Assembly (NCBI GenBank): GCA_900299075.1
Contig: OMIK01000100.1
Coordinates: 1 to 61,416 of the forward strand
Length of the DNA: 61,416 bases
DNA from: Chlorobi bacterium Chlorobi_1
GTDB lineage: Bacteria; Bacteroidota; Chlorobiia; Chlorobiales; Chlorobiaceae
Direction of reading: 5' to 3'
Part shown: positions 46,780-56,078 of the stretch, piece by piece
How positions within the stretch are numbered: position 1 is the first letter of the stretch
How the letters are laid out: each line of letters begins with the position of its first letter
Program-made: the position numbers and the translations under genes
Notes under the pieces: model-generated
Database searches by the model: none
What the model saw: only the letters and a program-made list of their open reading frames with translations
Told to the model about the DNA's origin: nothing

Positions 46780-47484
46780 ATGACAACCATCCAGAAACTG
46801 AGCCGCCCCGTCGCCCTCGGCCTTGTGCTCACCACCGCCGCCCTCTGCTCGGGCTGCCAGTCAGAACTGACCGCAACCGAAGGGAGGGGCACCCGCGGGG
46901 CGGCCATCGGAGCCACCTCCGGCGCCATCCTCGGCGGCATCATCGGCAGCACCTCGGGCAACGTCGGCCGGGGCGCGCTCATCGGCGCCGTCATCGGCGG
47001 CGTTGCCGGATCGGCGATCGGCAACTACATGGACCGTCAGGCTGCCGAAATCCGCCGCGAAGTCGAAGGTGCCAACGTCGAGCGCGTCGGCGAGGGCATC
47101 CGGGTGGTCTTCGACACCGGCATCCTCTACTCCAGCGGCTCCTCGACCCTGACTGCCGGCAGCCGCTACAACATCGAGAAGCTGTCGAGGATCCTGAACA
47201 GGTACCATGACACCAGCATCGTCATCGAGGGCCATACCGACAACATCGGCGGCGAAACCGCCAACCAGCGCCTCTCGGAACGCAGGGCCGAGTCGGTCGC
47301 CTCGCTGCTCAGAAGCTACGGAGTCTCCGGAAACCGCATGAGCACGGTCGGCTACGGCCAGACACGCCCGGTCGCGACCAACGAAACCGAAACCGGCCGT
47401 CGGCTGAACCGCCGCGTCGAGGTGCTCATCTACGCAAACAACGAACTCAAACGGAAGGCAGAGGCCGGCGAGCTCAGAATGTAA
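46780..47484 (+). CDS. OmpA-family lipoprotein with glycine-zipper
   Basis: A 234-residue lipoprotein. The signal peptide ends in LCSGC (lipobox, Cys near 27). A glycine-zipper region follows at about 36-85 (GAAIGATSGAILGGIIGSTSG and GALIGAVIGGVAGSAIGNYMDRQ). The C-terminal OmpA domain has VVFDTGILYSSGS, TSIVIEGHTDNIGG and GYGQTRPVATNETETGRRLNRRVEV, with the peptidoglycan-contacting D and R residues. It should tie the outer membrane to peptidoglycan. The ATG at 46780 is chosen over 46705. A terminator follows. Confidence 0.92.
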   Translation: MTTIQKLSRPVALGLVLTTAALCSGCQSELTATEGRGTRGAAIGATSGAILGGIIGSTSGNVGRGALIGAVIGGVAGSAIGNYMDRQAAEIRREVEGANVERVGEGIRVVFDTGILYSSGSSTLTAGSRYNIEKLSRILNRYHDTSIVIEGHTDNIGGETANQRLSERRAESVASLLRSYGVSGNRMSTVGYGQTRPVATNETETGRRLNRRVEVLIYANNELKRKAEAGELRM

Positions 47485-47510
47485 GCTCCTGCAAGGAATC
47501 ATCTTACCAG

Positions 47511-47544
47511 AAGGCCCGGGCGGACGCTGACCTCCGGGCCTTTC
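47511..47544 (+). terminator. Terminator after the OmpA-family gene
   Basis: Stem AAGGCCCGG/CCGGGCCTT with a 14-base loop and a short T run, 27 bases after the stop codon. Confidence 0.7.
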
Positions 47545-47662
47545 CTGTTGCCCTTACGGCATGCCGAATCTTTGTTCCCGAACTGGAAAAATTGCTTACC
47601 TTCTGTCGCCGGATCCCGGAATCGGCCGCCTGCAGATAGTCGGCAGACGCCGGCGGGGGTCC

Positions 47663-48097
47663 ATGTTCAGAATCGATGATCCTGGAACCATTATCAGTAC
47701 CGCCATGCACTACCGGAACCCGGAAGATGTCCTCTCACAATGGATATCGGGAATCTGCAACGGAGCGATCGACGAGGTCGAACGCCTCTATGACGAACAG
47801 GCTGTCCTTGTCCCGACCTTCTCCCCCCACACCGTCAACACCACCCAGGGCATCCGCCAGTACTTCGAACAGCTGGCGAGCAGGGACAAGCTGCAGGTCC
47901 GGCTCTACGACAAGTCGCTCAAGAAGCAGCATCTCGGCGGAGAGTCCTACGTGCTCAGCGGCATCTACGCCTTCGAATTCGAAGTCGACCAGCTGCTGCT
48001 GACCTTCCCCTCGAGATTCACCTTCGCGGTCGACCTCTCCCGTGAAAAGCCGATCATCCACCACCACTCCTCCCAGGTGCCCCGGAACCTCTCCTGA
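47663..48097 (+). CDS. SnoaL/NTF2-like protein
   Basis: A 144-residue protein in the NTF2-like superfamily. It has a helical start with WISGICNGAIDEVERLYDEQAVLVPTFSP, a loop (NTTQGIRQYFEQLASRD), and beta strands such as YVLSGIYAFEF and RFTFAVDLSRE ending in HHHSSQVP, where His residues could line a cavity. Family members bind small ligands or act as enzymes; this one cannot be assigned. Starts at 47561 and 47705 are also open; 47663 (MFRIDDPG) is preferred. A possible terminator stem lies just after it. Confidence 0.75.
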   Translation: MFRIDDPGTIISTAMHYRNPEDVLSQWISGICNGAIDEVERLYDEQAVLVPTFSPHTVNTTQGIRQYFEQLASRDKLQVRLYDKSLKKQHLGGESYVLSGIYAFEFEVDQLLLTFPSRFTFAVDLSREKPIIHHHSSQVPRNLS

Positions 48098-48108
48098 ATT
48101 TATCGCCT

Positions 48109-48136
48109 GCCGGGAGGACAGTTGCAGCCTCCCGGC
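48109..48136. terminator. Possible terminator stem after the SnoaL-like gene
   Basis: GCCGGGAGG/CCTCCCGGC with a 10-base loop. There is no T run at once, but a T7 tract occurs about 20 bases further on. Weak call. Confidence 0.4.
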
Positions 48137-48232
48137 CCTACCACGCTCCCTTCCGCTTTTTTTATCCCCTACTGTGATGTAAAATGATTATTTTCATCCC
48201 ATATATGACAAAACAAAAGACACATGCCCATC

Positions 48233-48259
48233 ATCTTCAGGCAGCTCTCGCCTGAAGAT
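48233..48259. promoter_or_regulatory. Perfect hairpin in the leader of the PhcB-like gene
   Basis: ATCTTCAGGC-AGCTCTC-GCCTGAAGAT: 10-bp perfect stem, 7-nt loop, 71 bases before the start codon at 48331. No T run follows, so it is not a simple terminator. It could be an operator or a leader structure. Confidence 0.45.
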
Positions 48260-48330
48260 AGCATCTAATGTTATTCCGGAAACCCCACGTTTCGGTAACA
48301 CGACGCACTCCCACCAAGCCCCCAGGTACC

Positions 48331-49387
48331 ATGCAGAACTCGAAATCAGGAGGCAAACCGGTTGCCCCATCGACAACGCCCCATTCGGGCGCTCAACCCG
48401 TCTCCAATAATTCCCGTCTCCAATAATATCAATGACGGATACCCGGAACGATTGGAGCATACAGGGCAGCAAGCAAGCCTCGGGACATTCGATCCTGAAA
48501 ACCACCGAATGGATTTCATCAGGGAACTGATCGCCAAACAAGGCCCTGAAAACCATGATCATCAGGCCCTGCAACTTGAAATAGAACGCATCGGCATGAT
48601 GCTTGAGCATCCTTCAGGGAAGAGGCACTATCTGAACCTGCTCAAGATAATCGAACCGGTACTGACCGTGGAAACCATGCAGGGATTTGCCTTCCGCAAG
48701 CCGCACGGCTATTCGGGCGATTACGAAATCATCGACAGAATCTACACCGAGCACAAAACCGACATTGAGAGTCTGAAGCGCTGGGACGAGTTTTTTCATG
48801 TTCAGCACGCCCCACAGGCGGTACGAAACCGGAAGCTCTTTTTCATCAACATCCTCAACTACCTCTCCCAGGATAAAAAAAGAGTTCGCGTCCTCAATGT
48901 CGGAAGCGGCCCAGGAAGAGACATGTTGGAATTTTTCGAAACCGGCAGGAAATCTGACCTGCATATCGACTGCATTGAATTCGACAGGCACGCTATCGCA
49001 TATGCATCGGGTTTGTGTGCGGCACACCTTGACCGGATCGTTCATCAACGCCAACATCTTCAAGTATAAAACCACCGAAAAATATGATCTCATCTGGTCA
49101 GCCGGCCTGTTCGACTACCTGAATGACCGACGCTTCATATTCCTGCTCAATAAACTGTACACCTACCTCAAGCCCGAGGGCGTTCTGTATGTCGGCAACT
49201 TTTCCGACCAGAACCGACCAGGAAATACATGGAGCTTTTCGGAGACTGGCACCTTTCACACCGGAGCCATCAGCAACTTGTTTCACTCGCGCAACAAGCC
49301 GGAATAGACCGATCGGGCATCAAGGTTTCAAGCGAACCGCTGGGAATCAACCTTTTTCTTCAGGTGACCAAACCGGATTCGCTGTGA
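48331..49387 (+). pseudogene. PhcB-like signal methyltransferase, three frame lesions
   Basis: The pieces add up to a class I AdoMet methyltransferase of the extracellular-factor (PhcB-type) family: GFAFRKPHGYSGDYEIIDRIY, WDEFFHVQHAPQAVRNRK, the AdoMet motif VLNVGSGPGRDMLEFF, CIEFDRHAIAYA, FINANIFKYKTTEKYDLIWSAGLFDYL, KLYTYLKPEGVLYVGNF, and a tail YMELFGDWHLSHRSHQQL to NLFLQVTKPDSL. A 16-bp tandem duplication (48397-48427) breaks the 5' end, and a frameshift at about 49036-49043 is offset by another near 49211-49228. In Ralstonia PhcB makes a 3-hydroxy fatty acid methyl ester signal. Here decay or sequence error prevents a full product. It ends 20 bases before the kinase gene. Confidence 0.75.
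48397..48427 (+). repeat. 16-bp-period tandem duplication in the PhcB-like gene
   Basis: CCCGTCTCCAATAAT occurs at 48397-48411 and again at 48413-48427. Removing one 16-base unit joins the frame from the ATG at 48331 (MQNSKSGG...QPVSNN) to the frame of the methyltransferase (INDGYPERLEH). Confidence 0.9.
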
Positions 49388-49407
49388 CGGCTCCCCAACA
49401 GTCAGGT

Positions 49408-51615
49408 ATGGGTATCAGCAAATACATCCGCACGGCTTTTTCAAACGGGACCAAAATATCCCGTTTCAATATCATCTATGCATCTTTGATCGGTGCATCA
49501 AGCCACTTCATCCTGTTCTTTGTTTACAAGTACATCTTCAAGCTGCATTGGGAAAATCTTCCGTTCCGCCTGGTTGGAGTCCTGCTCTGCATAGGATCCA
49601 TCTACCGCCTGAAAAATCCCGACTTTCTGGGAAAGTACTTCAGATATTACTGGCACCTGATGCTGGTATACGTTCTTCCATTCATCATCACGCTGTTTAC
49701 CCTGAAGAACAATTTTGAGGAACCCTGGCTCTACTGGGAGATCTTCATGGTGTTTGTACTCATCTCTTTCGTTCCGGACTGGCTGATGTTCCTCATCGAC
49801 CTGGTGGCAGGAATCTTCGCCGCCATTGTCGTTTTCCTGCTGCTGGCACCAGTGAAGGAACTCCTTGCCACGCCATCTTTTGACGTTGGCATGTACTGCA
49901 TCGTCATCGGATTTTCCATTGTGGCGGGCTACCTCTTCAATTACAGCAACCTGCAAGGGTTGAGAGCTGAAGAACAAGAGAAAGCTTCGGAAAAATACGC
50001 CGCACTCGAGGCGCTGGCAGGTGGGATCGCCCACGAGATGCGCAACCCCCTCGGCCAGATCCGGCATAGCCTCGACGAGATCCTGCAGGAGGTGCTGCCA
50101 TCACGATACGAGGCACGGGAAGGAGCGCTGAATGGCGGCGATCTCATCGACGTCCGCAAGCGTGTCAGCCAGGCACAGGCGGCAGTCAACCGAGGCCTGC
50201 ACATCATCGACATGACGCTCGAGAACTTCAGGGGAGGGGACCTCCTGAGGCATGACTTCGCCTCGTTCTCGATAGCCGCCGCGACAAGGAAGGCGATCGA
50301 TGAATATGGTTACGCATCGGAAGAAGAACGGCGTAAAATCCACCTGCAGGAGGGGGAGGAGTTCATCTTCAGGGGGGATGAGAACAGCTACATGTTCGTG
50401 ATCTACAACCTCTTCCTGAACGGCCTGCATGTTTTGAGGGACCAGCCGGACGGACGAATCGATATCCTCTTCGAAACCGAAGGGGAACGGAACCGTGTCA
50501 TCGTCAGGGACAACGGCCCGGGCATCCCTCCGCTCATCCTTGAACGGATTTTCGATCCGTTTTTCACCTCCGGCAAGAAAGGTGGATCCGGCCTCGGGCT
50601 CGCCTTCTGCCGGCGGGTGATGCGCTCTTTCGGCGGCGACATCACCTGCATGTCCGAAGTCGGGAGGGGGGCTGAATTCACCCTCAGCTTCCCGAAGCTC
50701 GACAGGGAGCTGATCGATGAGTTCGAAAGCCGGCTCTATGCACGATACAAGCCGCTGCTGTCAGGTAAAAGCCTGCTGCTCGCAGGCACCGACATCGGCT
50801 ACCGATCGGCCATACGGCGACAGCTTGCCCCGCTCGGCATGAAGATCCGCGAAGTTGCCGATGGAGCTTCCCTGCTGCACCTGGTCTCGACAACGAAATC
50901 CGATCTGGTGCTTGCCGAGATCGGCCTGCCGGTCATCGACCTGCCTGAACTTGTGTCGAAGATTGCCGCACAGGGCAAGGAGACCCCGGTCGTGGCCTAC
51001 GCTACCGGCAAACATCCCTCGGTGGTGAAGGAGATGGAGGAGGACAGCGGCATCGACGCGCACATTTCGATGCCTCCCGTCCTGTCCGAACTGCTCCAGG
51101 TGCTCAAGGTTTCGCTCGAAACCTCCAGGGAGGCCCTCAGGGAGTCGCTGGCCGGCAAAACGGTGCTGGTCGTTGATGATCTCGATTTCAACCGGAGGGT
51201 CATCAAGTCGATGCTGAGCCGGCTCGACGTCACGATCATTGAGGCCTCGAACGGCCTGCAGGCGATCGAGGTGCTCGAGGGGCATCGGTGCGACCTGCTG
51301 GTGATGGATTTGAAGATGCCGGTGCTCGACGGCTTTGCGTCCGCGCGGCGGATCCGCGGGAGCGAAACCGGCTATCGGAACATCCCGATCCTTGGCCTGA
51401 GCGGCAACCTCGACAACAAGGCGATGCAGCAGGCGCGGTTGAGCGGCATCAACGAGTGCATGATGAAACCGGTCAAGCTGAAGCTGTTCCTTCAGAATGT
51501 CGGATCGATGCTGAAAGGCGAAAAGAAGTCAGGTGCCTTGGCGAGCGATGGCCCTGATTCCCGAGAGGATTCAGCAGATGCGGAGCATAATGCCGTTCAG
51601 GCGCTCGGCTCCTGA
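49408..51615 (+). CDS. Membrane hybrid histidine kinase, PhcS/LqsS/CqsS-like
   Basis: A 735-residue hybrid sensor kinase. Residues 1-180 hold about six transmembrane helices (for example [50 protein letters not shown]). The kinase core has the H-box [15 protein letters not shown] (H209), G-boxes DNGPGIP (369-375) and GSGLGLAF. A degenerate receiver at about 453-575 has Glu (E504) in place of the phospho-Asp and lacks the Lys. A complete receiver at 583-700 has D590, D591, D634 and K687. Its place after a PhcB-like gene suggests sensing of a fatty-acid or hydroxyketone signal. The ATG at 49408 is chosen; the frame is open upstream but overlaps the methyltransferase. Its 3' end overlaps lpxD by 19 bases. 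Confidence 0.85.
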   Translation: MGISKYIRTAFSNGTKISRFNIIYASLIGASSHFILFFVYKYIFKLHWENLPFRLVGVLLCIGSIYRLKNPDFLGKYFRYYWHLMLVYVLPFIITLFTLKNNFEEPWLYWEIFMVFVLISFVPDWLMFLIDLVAGIFAAIVVFLLLAPVKELLATPSFDVGMYCIVIGFSIVAGYLFNYSNLQGLRAEEQEKASEKYAALEALAGGIAHEMRNPLGQIRHSLDEILQEVLPSRYEAREGALNGGDLIDVRKRVSQAQAAVNRGLHIIDMTLENFRGGDLLRHDFASFSIAAATRKAIDEYGYASEEERRKIHLQEGEEFIFRGDENSYMFVIYNLFLNGLHVLRDQPDGRIDILFETEGERNRVIVRDNGPGIPPLILERIFDPFFTSGKKGGSGLGLAFCRRVMRSFGGDITCMSEVGRGAEFTLSFPKLDRELIDEFESRLYARYKPLLSGKSLLLAGTDIGYRSAIRRQLAPLGMKIREVADGASLLHLVSTTKSDLVLAEIGLPVIDLPELVSKIAAQGKETPVVAYATGKHPSVVKEMEEDSGIDAHISMPPVLSELLQVLKVSLETSREALRESLAGKTVLVVDDLDFNRRVIKSMLSRLDVTIIEASNGLQAIEVLEGHRCDLLVMDLKMPVLDGFASARRIRGSETGYRNIPILGLSGNLDNKAMQQARLSGINECMMKPVKLKLFLQNVGSMLKGEKKSGALASDGPDSREDSADAEHNAVQALGS

Positions 51616-52661
51616 AGCAGTGCCTTCAGCTGCGCCTCGAGCTCGTCGATCCGCTCCTTCATCGCACCGATTCCCCTGATCTGCGCCTCCTGGCGAAGCT
51701 GGTCGCGCATAGGCTGCGCGGGCACCCCCCTGATGGCCTGGCCCGGGTCGGTAAAGCTCTTGGAGATGCCCGCCTTTGCGGCCACCGAGACCCTGTCGGC
51801 GATCTCGAGATGGCCGGCAAAGCCTGCCTGTCCGCCGATAAGGCACTGCCGGCCGATCCTGACGCTGCCGGAGATCCCCGCCTGCGACGCGATGACCGTA
51901 TCCTCGCCTATGCGGCAGTTGTGCGCGATCTGGACGAGGTTGTCGATCTTGGCCCCCTTGCACACCAGGGTCTTCCCCATGGTCGCCCTGTCGATCGTGG
52001 TGTTGGCGCCGATCTCGACGTCGTCCTCGATCTGCACGGTACCCATCTGGGGAATCTTGATGTATGAGCCGTCCTTCTGGGGGGCGAATCCGAAGCCGTC
52101 CGCGCCGATCACGGTGCCGCTATGCACCACCACCCGGTCGCCGATCTCGGTGCCGTCGTAACAGGTGACCTGTGGATAGAGCACACAACCGCTGCCGATG
52201 GAAACGTCCTGCATCAGTACCGTATTCGGGCCGATCACGCTGTCGTCACCGACGACGCAGCGCTCGCCGACGACCGCATGTTCACCGACCGAGACGTTGC
52301 GTCCGAGCCTGGCCGTCGGGTCCACGAAAGCCGAAGCGGCAATACCCGGGGCGGCAACCTGTCGTGCGCCGGCGAACTCGCGCAGCACGAACACGAATGC
52401 GGTGTAGGGATCGCCGACCTTGAGGAAACTCCGACCGTCGGCACCGTCACCGACCGGAGCATCGGTATGGACGATGAGCAGGGACGCCTTCGCGTCGCCG
52501 AGGAACCGGTAGTACTTTTCGTTGGCAACGAAGCTCACCTGGCCGGGGCCGGCCTCCTCGATCTTGGCGGGGCCGGTGATCACCTGATCGCCGTTTCCGA
52601 CCAGTTCGACAGGCTGGAAAAACCGCTCGAGAATGACCTTGATATCGTTGATTTTCATCAT
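51597..52661 (-). CDS. lpxD: UDP-3-O-acylglucosamine N-acyltransferase
   Basis: Third step of lipid A synthesis: adds an N-linked hydroxyacyl chain from acyl-ACP. The 354-residue protein has an N-terminal uridine-binding domain ([21 protein letters not shown]) and a left-handed beta-helix of hexapeptide repeats ([32 protein letters not shown]-like [31 protein letters not shown]). The catalytic His is in [13 protein letters not shown]. The C-terminal [15 protein letters not shown] is a coiled-coil tail. It is divergent from prs and convergent with the hybrid kinase, sharing the last 19 bases. Confidence 0.96.
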   Translation of the reverse strand: MMKINDIKVILERFFQPVELVGNGDQVITGPAKIEEAGPGQVSFVANEKYYRFLGDAKASLLIVHTDAPVGDGADGRSFLKVGDPYTAFVFVLREFAGARQVAAPGIAASAFVDPTARLGRNVSVGEHAVVGERCVVGDDSVIGPNTVLMQDVSIGSGCVLYPQVTCYDGTEIGDRVVVHSGTVIGADGFGFAPQKDGSYIKIPQMGTVQIEDDVEIGANTTIDRATMGKTLVCKGAKIDNLVQIAHNCRIGEDTVIASQAGISGSVRIGRQCLIGGQAGFAGHLEIADRVSVAAKAGISKSFTDPGQAIRGVPAQPMRDQLRQEAQIRGIGAMKERIDELEAQLKALLQEPSA

Positions 52662-52824
52662 GTGGCGGAGGCCGTGGGGGCCAGAAATTTTACTGATAAT
52701 TTTAAAACCGTTTTCGTATATTCGAAATCCGTTACCGGAAGGAAGCCAAAGGACGGTTTCAGGTGGCCGGTGACCGAAGATGCAGGCGTAATATAACTCG
52801 TTTCATCAGAAAAAGCAGTCAGCG

Positions 52825-53796
52825 ATGGAAACCCCTATCAAAATTTTCGCAGGACGAAGCAACCCGGAACTGGCTGAAAAAATCGCCGATTATCTGGGCA
52901 TGCCCCTCTGCGACGCCAAGGCGGAGAACTTCTCCGACGGTGAGATTTCGGTCAACTATTTCGAATCGATCCGCGGCTCGGACCTGTTCATCATCCAGTC
53001 GACGAACCCCCCTGCTGACAACCTCATGGAGCTGCTGATCATGATCGACGCAGCCAAGCGCTCTTCGGCAGCGAGGATCACCGCAGTCATGCCCTATTAC
53101 GGGTACGCCAGGCAGGACAGGAAGGACAAGCCCCGCGTAGCCATCACCGCCAAGCTCGTCGCCAACCTCCTGACCCAGGCCGGTGCCGACAGGATCCTGA
53201 CCATGGACCTGCACGCACCCCAGATCCAGGGCTTCTTCGATATTCCGTTCGACCACCTCTATTCGAGCGTGGTCCTGATCGACCATGTCAAGAACATGGA
53301 CATCGCCGACAACCTGGTGGTCGCCTCCCCCGACGTGGGCGGCGTGAAGCTCGCCAGGAAGTTCGCCGCCGAGCTCGGCACCGACCTCGTGATCGTCGAC
53401 AAGCGCCGCCCCAAAGCCAACGTGGCCGAGGTGATGAACATCATCGGCGACGTCAGGGGCCGCAACGTGCTGCTCGTCGACGACATGATCGACACGGCCG
53501 GAACGCTGGTGAACGCCGCAAAGGCGATCAAGGACGCCGGAGGCCTCAAGATCTACGCCGCAGCCACCCACCCGATCCTCTCGGGCCCGGCTATCGAGCG
53601 CATCAACGGCTCCGTGCTTGAGCGGGTCATCGTCACCGACTCCCTGGTCTCCGACCACGAATACTCCTCCAAGCTTGAGATCGTTACCATCAGCAACCTG
53701 CTCGGCGAGGCAATCAAGAGGATCTACGACGGCGAATCGGTCAGCTACCTGTTCGACAGCAAGAACATCACGAAAAAGATTACCAACCATCATTAA
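52825..53796 (+). CDS. prs: Ribose-phosphate pyrophosphokinase
   Basis: Makes PRPP from ribose 5-phosphate and ATP for nucleotide, His, Trp and NAD synthesis. The 323-residue protein has IKIFAGRSNPELAEKIA, DGEISVNYFESIRG, MPYYGYARQDRKDKPR, the MDLHAPQIQGFF segment, and the PRPP-binding loop RGRNVLLVDDMIDTAGTL. It is followed 38 bases later by the L25 gene, a common pair in bacteria. Confidence 0.97.
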   Translation: METPIKIFAGRSNPELAEKIADYLGMPLCDAKAENFSDGEISVNYFESIRGSDLFIIQSTNPPADNLMELLIMIDAAKRSSAARITAVMPYYGYARQDRKDKPRVAITAKLVANLLTQAGADRILTMDLHAPQIQGFFDIPFDHLYSSVVLIDHVKNMDIADNLVVASPDVGGVKLARKFAAELGTDLVIVDKRRPKANVAEVMNIIGDVRGRNVLLVDDMIDTAGTLVNAAKAIKDAGGLKIYAAATHPILSGPAIERINGSVLERVIVTDSLVSDHEYSSKLEIVTISNLLGEAIKRIYDGESVSYLFDSKNITKKITNHH

Positions 53797-53834
53797 TCAC
53801 AAGAGTCAACAGTCAAAGGAGATAGAGGAATAGT

Positions 53835-54434
53835 ATGGAAACACGAGTATTGTCTGTCAACCTCCGCGAAGCGAAGAAGAAAGAGGCCGCAAAGCTGCGT
53901 CTCGCCGGCCAGGTCCCCGCAGTCGTCTACCACAAGGGTGAAGAGACCGTCACCATCAGCGTCGAAGAGCTCGCGCTGACCAAGCTGGTCCACTCTTCCG
54001 AGTCCCACCTGATCGACCTTCAGTACCCGGACGGCAAATCCACCCGTTCGTTCATCAAGGACCTGCAGTTCGACCCCGTTTCCGACAGGGTCATCCACGT
54101 CGATTTCCAGCTCTTCTCCGCCGATGAGGTGGTCGAGATGGAGGTTCCGGCACACTTCGAAGGCGAGTGCCCCGGCATCAAGATCGGCGGTGGCAAGCTC
54201 CAGGTCAACCTGCACGCCGTAACCCTGAAAGGAAAGCCGGAAGACATGCCGGAGCACTTCACGGTCGATATCAGCAGCCTCCAGCTCGGCCATACCCTGC
54301 ACATCCGCGACCTGAAGCTCGGCGCGCTGGAAGGCAAGGTGGTCATCCTCGGCGATGCCGATGCACCGGTCGTTTCGGTCATGTCCCCCAGGAAAGAGGT
54401 CGAAGCCACCGAAGAGGCTGCATCCGAAGCCTGA
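53835..54434 (+). CDS. rplY: 50S ribosomal protein L25, long (CTC/TL5) form
   Basis: A 199-residue protein that binds 5S rRNA. The N-terminal L25 domain (about 1-90) has LREAKKKEAAKLRLAGQVPAVVYHKGE and VIHVDFQ. The C-terminal TL5/CTC domain (about 95-185) has VEMEVPAHFEGECPGIKIGGGKLQVNLH and LGALEGKVVILGD. An acidic tail ends it (EATEEAASEA). Downstream of prs, as in many genomes; a strong terminator follows. Confidence 0.95.
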   Translation: METRVLSVNLREAKKKEAAKLRLAGQVPAVVYHKGEETVTISVEELALTKLVHSSESHLIDLQYPDGKSTRSFIKDLQFDPVSDRVIHVDFQLFSADEVVEMEVPAHFEGECPGIKIGGGKLQVNLHAVTLKGKPEDMPEHFTVDISSLQLGHTLHIRDLKLGALEGKVVILGDADAPVVSVMSPRKEVEATEEAASEA

Positions 54435-54465
54435 GCCCATTGCCGGCGCACCTGCCGTCAAAACC

Positions 54466-54499
54466 AAAGCTGCCTCTCCCCGGAAAGGCAGCTTTTTTT
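54466..54499 (+). terminator. Rho-independent terminator after rplY
   Basis: A 10-bp stem AAAGCTGCCT/AGGCAGCTTT with a 10-base loop and T7, 31 bases after the rplY stop codon. Confidence 0.93.
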
Positions 54500-54577
54500 A
54501 TGCCCGCAGGTTTGCTTTCATGCGGCCGCCATCCCTTATATTGAAAAGCGCATACACCACCCATTCGCTGCTCGCCT

Positions 54578-56065
54578 GTGAAGACACCGAACGAACAGAA
54601 GATCAACCCGGCCTACCGCATCCTGCCCGGCCTCGGGCTCCTTTCAGCCGGAAAACGGGGGTCCGGGCTCTTCTACCTGCTCTCGTTCACCGCGTTCGCG
54701 CTGTTGCTCGCCCTCCGTTTCGACCTTTTCCTGATCAGCGTGCGTTCGCTTGCCACGAGCATCGCGCTGGCCGCGGTTTCTGCGGACAACTTCCGCCAGG
54801 TCTTCACGATCGAGCTCCTCGAGTTCTGGGTCGCGGCCCTCTACATCGTCGCCGTACCGCTGCTCCTTGCCATCTTCTCCCTGCGCGCTTACAGGAAATC
54901 CATCATTGAGAGGGGCGGGACTCCTGCCGGCGAGCTCAGCCTCTGGCAGCTCGGCATGCGCTCCTTCCGGCGGAATACCATTTCCGTTGTTGCTTCGACG
55001 GTCATCTTCGTGCTCTATTCCATCGCTTTCGTGGCGCCCTTCCTCGCCCCGTTCAGCCCCTACGACCAGCAGGATTTCCTCGTCACTGCCTACCGCCCAC
55101 CACTGACAAGGGTTGACGCCCTCGTGCTCAGCCACAGGCGTTCCGGCATGATCCCCCTGAGAAACGGCAATGACACCGCCTCCCGCCTGACGAACACCCT
55201 GATCGGCGACGCGCAGCGGCTGAAATCCAGGAACCACGACTTCAGCCTGAAATTTGTCGACAGCTACCGGGTTGCCGGCGACACCGTCCACTTCCGGCAG
55301 GGTATCCGTGAACGCAGCCTCCCCTTGAGCCAGCTCCACCGCCTGGCTGACGGAAGCGCCCCCGGCAGCAGCTCACGGTTCGTCGTCTCGCGGACCTTCC
55401 TGCTGGGCACCGACCAGTATGGGCGCGACATCTTCAGCCGGCTGCTCTACGGATCGAGGATCTCCCTCTCCATCGGCTTCCTGGTGGTGCTCATCTCGGT
55501 AACCCTCGGCACGGTCGTCGGCGTCTCCTCGGGCTATTTCGGGGGATGGGTGGACAACATCGCCATGCGCCTCGTCGACGTGCTGATCGCCTTCCCGGCG
55601 CTCTTCCTCATCCTGATCATCATCGCCACCTTCGGCAACTCGATCTACCTGATCGTCGTCACCCTCTCCTTCACCGGATGGATGGGGGTGGCGCGCATCG
55701 TCAGGGGGCAGGTGCTCTCGCTGAAGGAGCAGGAGTTCATCCTGGCGGCAAAATCGCTGGGCCTGTCGAACCTGCGCATCATCTTCCGCCACCTGGTGCC
55801 GAACGCCCTGACCCCGGTCATCGTCGCGGCGACCCTCAGGATCGGCAGCATCATCCTCACCGAGGCAGGACTCTCCTTCCTCGGACTCGGCGTGCAGCCG
55901 CCGACACCCAGCTGGGGCAACATCATCAACGAAGGCCGCGACAGCCTCCTGAACCACTGGTGGATATCGACCTTCCCCGGCATGGCCATCCTCTCGACGG
56001 TGGTCTGCTTCAACCTGATCGGCGACGGCGTCCGGGACGCCCTCGACCCGAGGATGCGAAACTGA
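54578..56065 (+). CDS. Oligopeptide-type ABC transporter permease (OppC/DppC) with N-terminal extension
   Basis: A 495-residue permease starting at GTG. The C-terminal 250 residues are a standard DppC/OppC domain: FLLGTDQYGRDIFSRLLYGSRISLSIGF, VDVLIAFPALFLILIIIA, the EAA loop EFILAAKSLGLSNLRIIFRHLVPN, and LSFLGLGVQPPTPSWGNII. The first 240 residues add a leading YRILPGLGLLSAGKRGSGLFY segment, three or four helices and a soluble loop between the N-terminal region and the permease domain. No ATPase or binding-protein gene is adjacent, so its partners must be elsewhere. It lies 14 bases before the Nudix gene. Confidence 0.9.
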   Translation: MKTPNEQKINPAYRILPGLGLLSAGKRGSGLFYLLSFTAFALLLALRFDLFLISVRSLATSIALAAVSADNFRQVFTIELLEFWVAALYIVAVPLLLAIFSLRAYRKSIIERGGTPAGELSLWQLGMRSFRRNTISVVASTVIFVLYSIAFVAPFLAPFSPYDQQDFLVTAYRPPLTRVDALVLSHRRSGMIPLRNGNDTASRLTNTLIGDAQRLKSRNHDFSLKFVDSYRVAGDTVHFRQGIRERSLPLSQLHRLADGSAPGSSSRFVVSRTFLLGTDQYGRDIFSRLLYGSRISLSIGFLVVLISVTLGTVVGVSSGYFGGWVDNIAMRLVDVLIAFPALFLILIIIATFGNSIYLIVVTLSFTGWMGVARIVRGQVLSLKEQEFILAAKSLGLSNLRIIFRHLVPNALTPVIVAATLRIGSIILTEAGLSFLGLGVQPPTPSWGNIINEGRDSLLNHWWISTFPGMAILSTVVCFNLIGDGVRDALDPRMRN

Positions 56066-56078
56066 CGCCGCCACCACC

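Noticed and set aside
49123-49407. N-terminal 95 residues of the kinase ORF
   Set aside because: This part overlaps the methyltransferase gene in a different frame for most of its length and looks random. The membrane domain starts cleanly at 49408.
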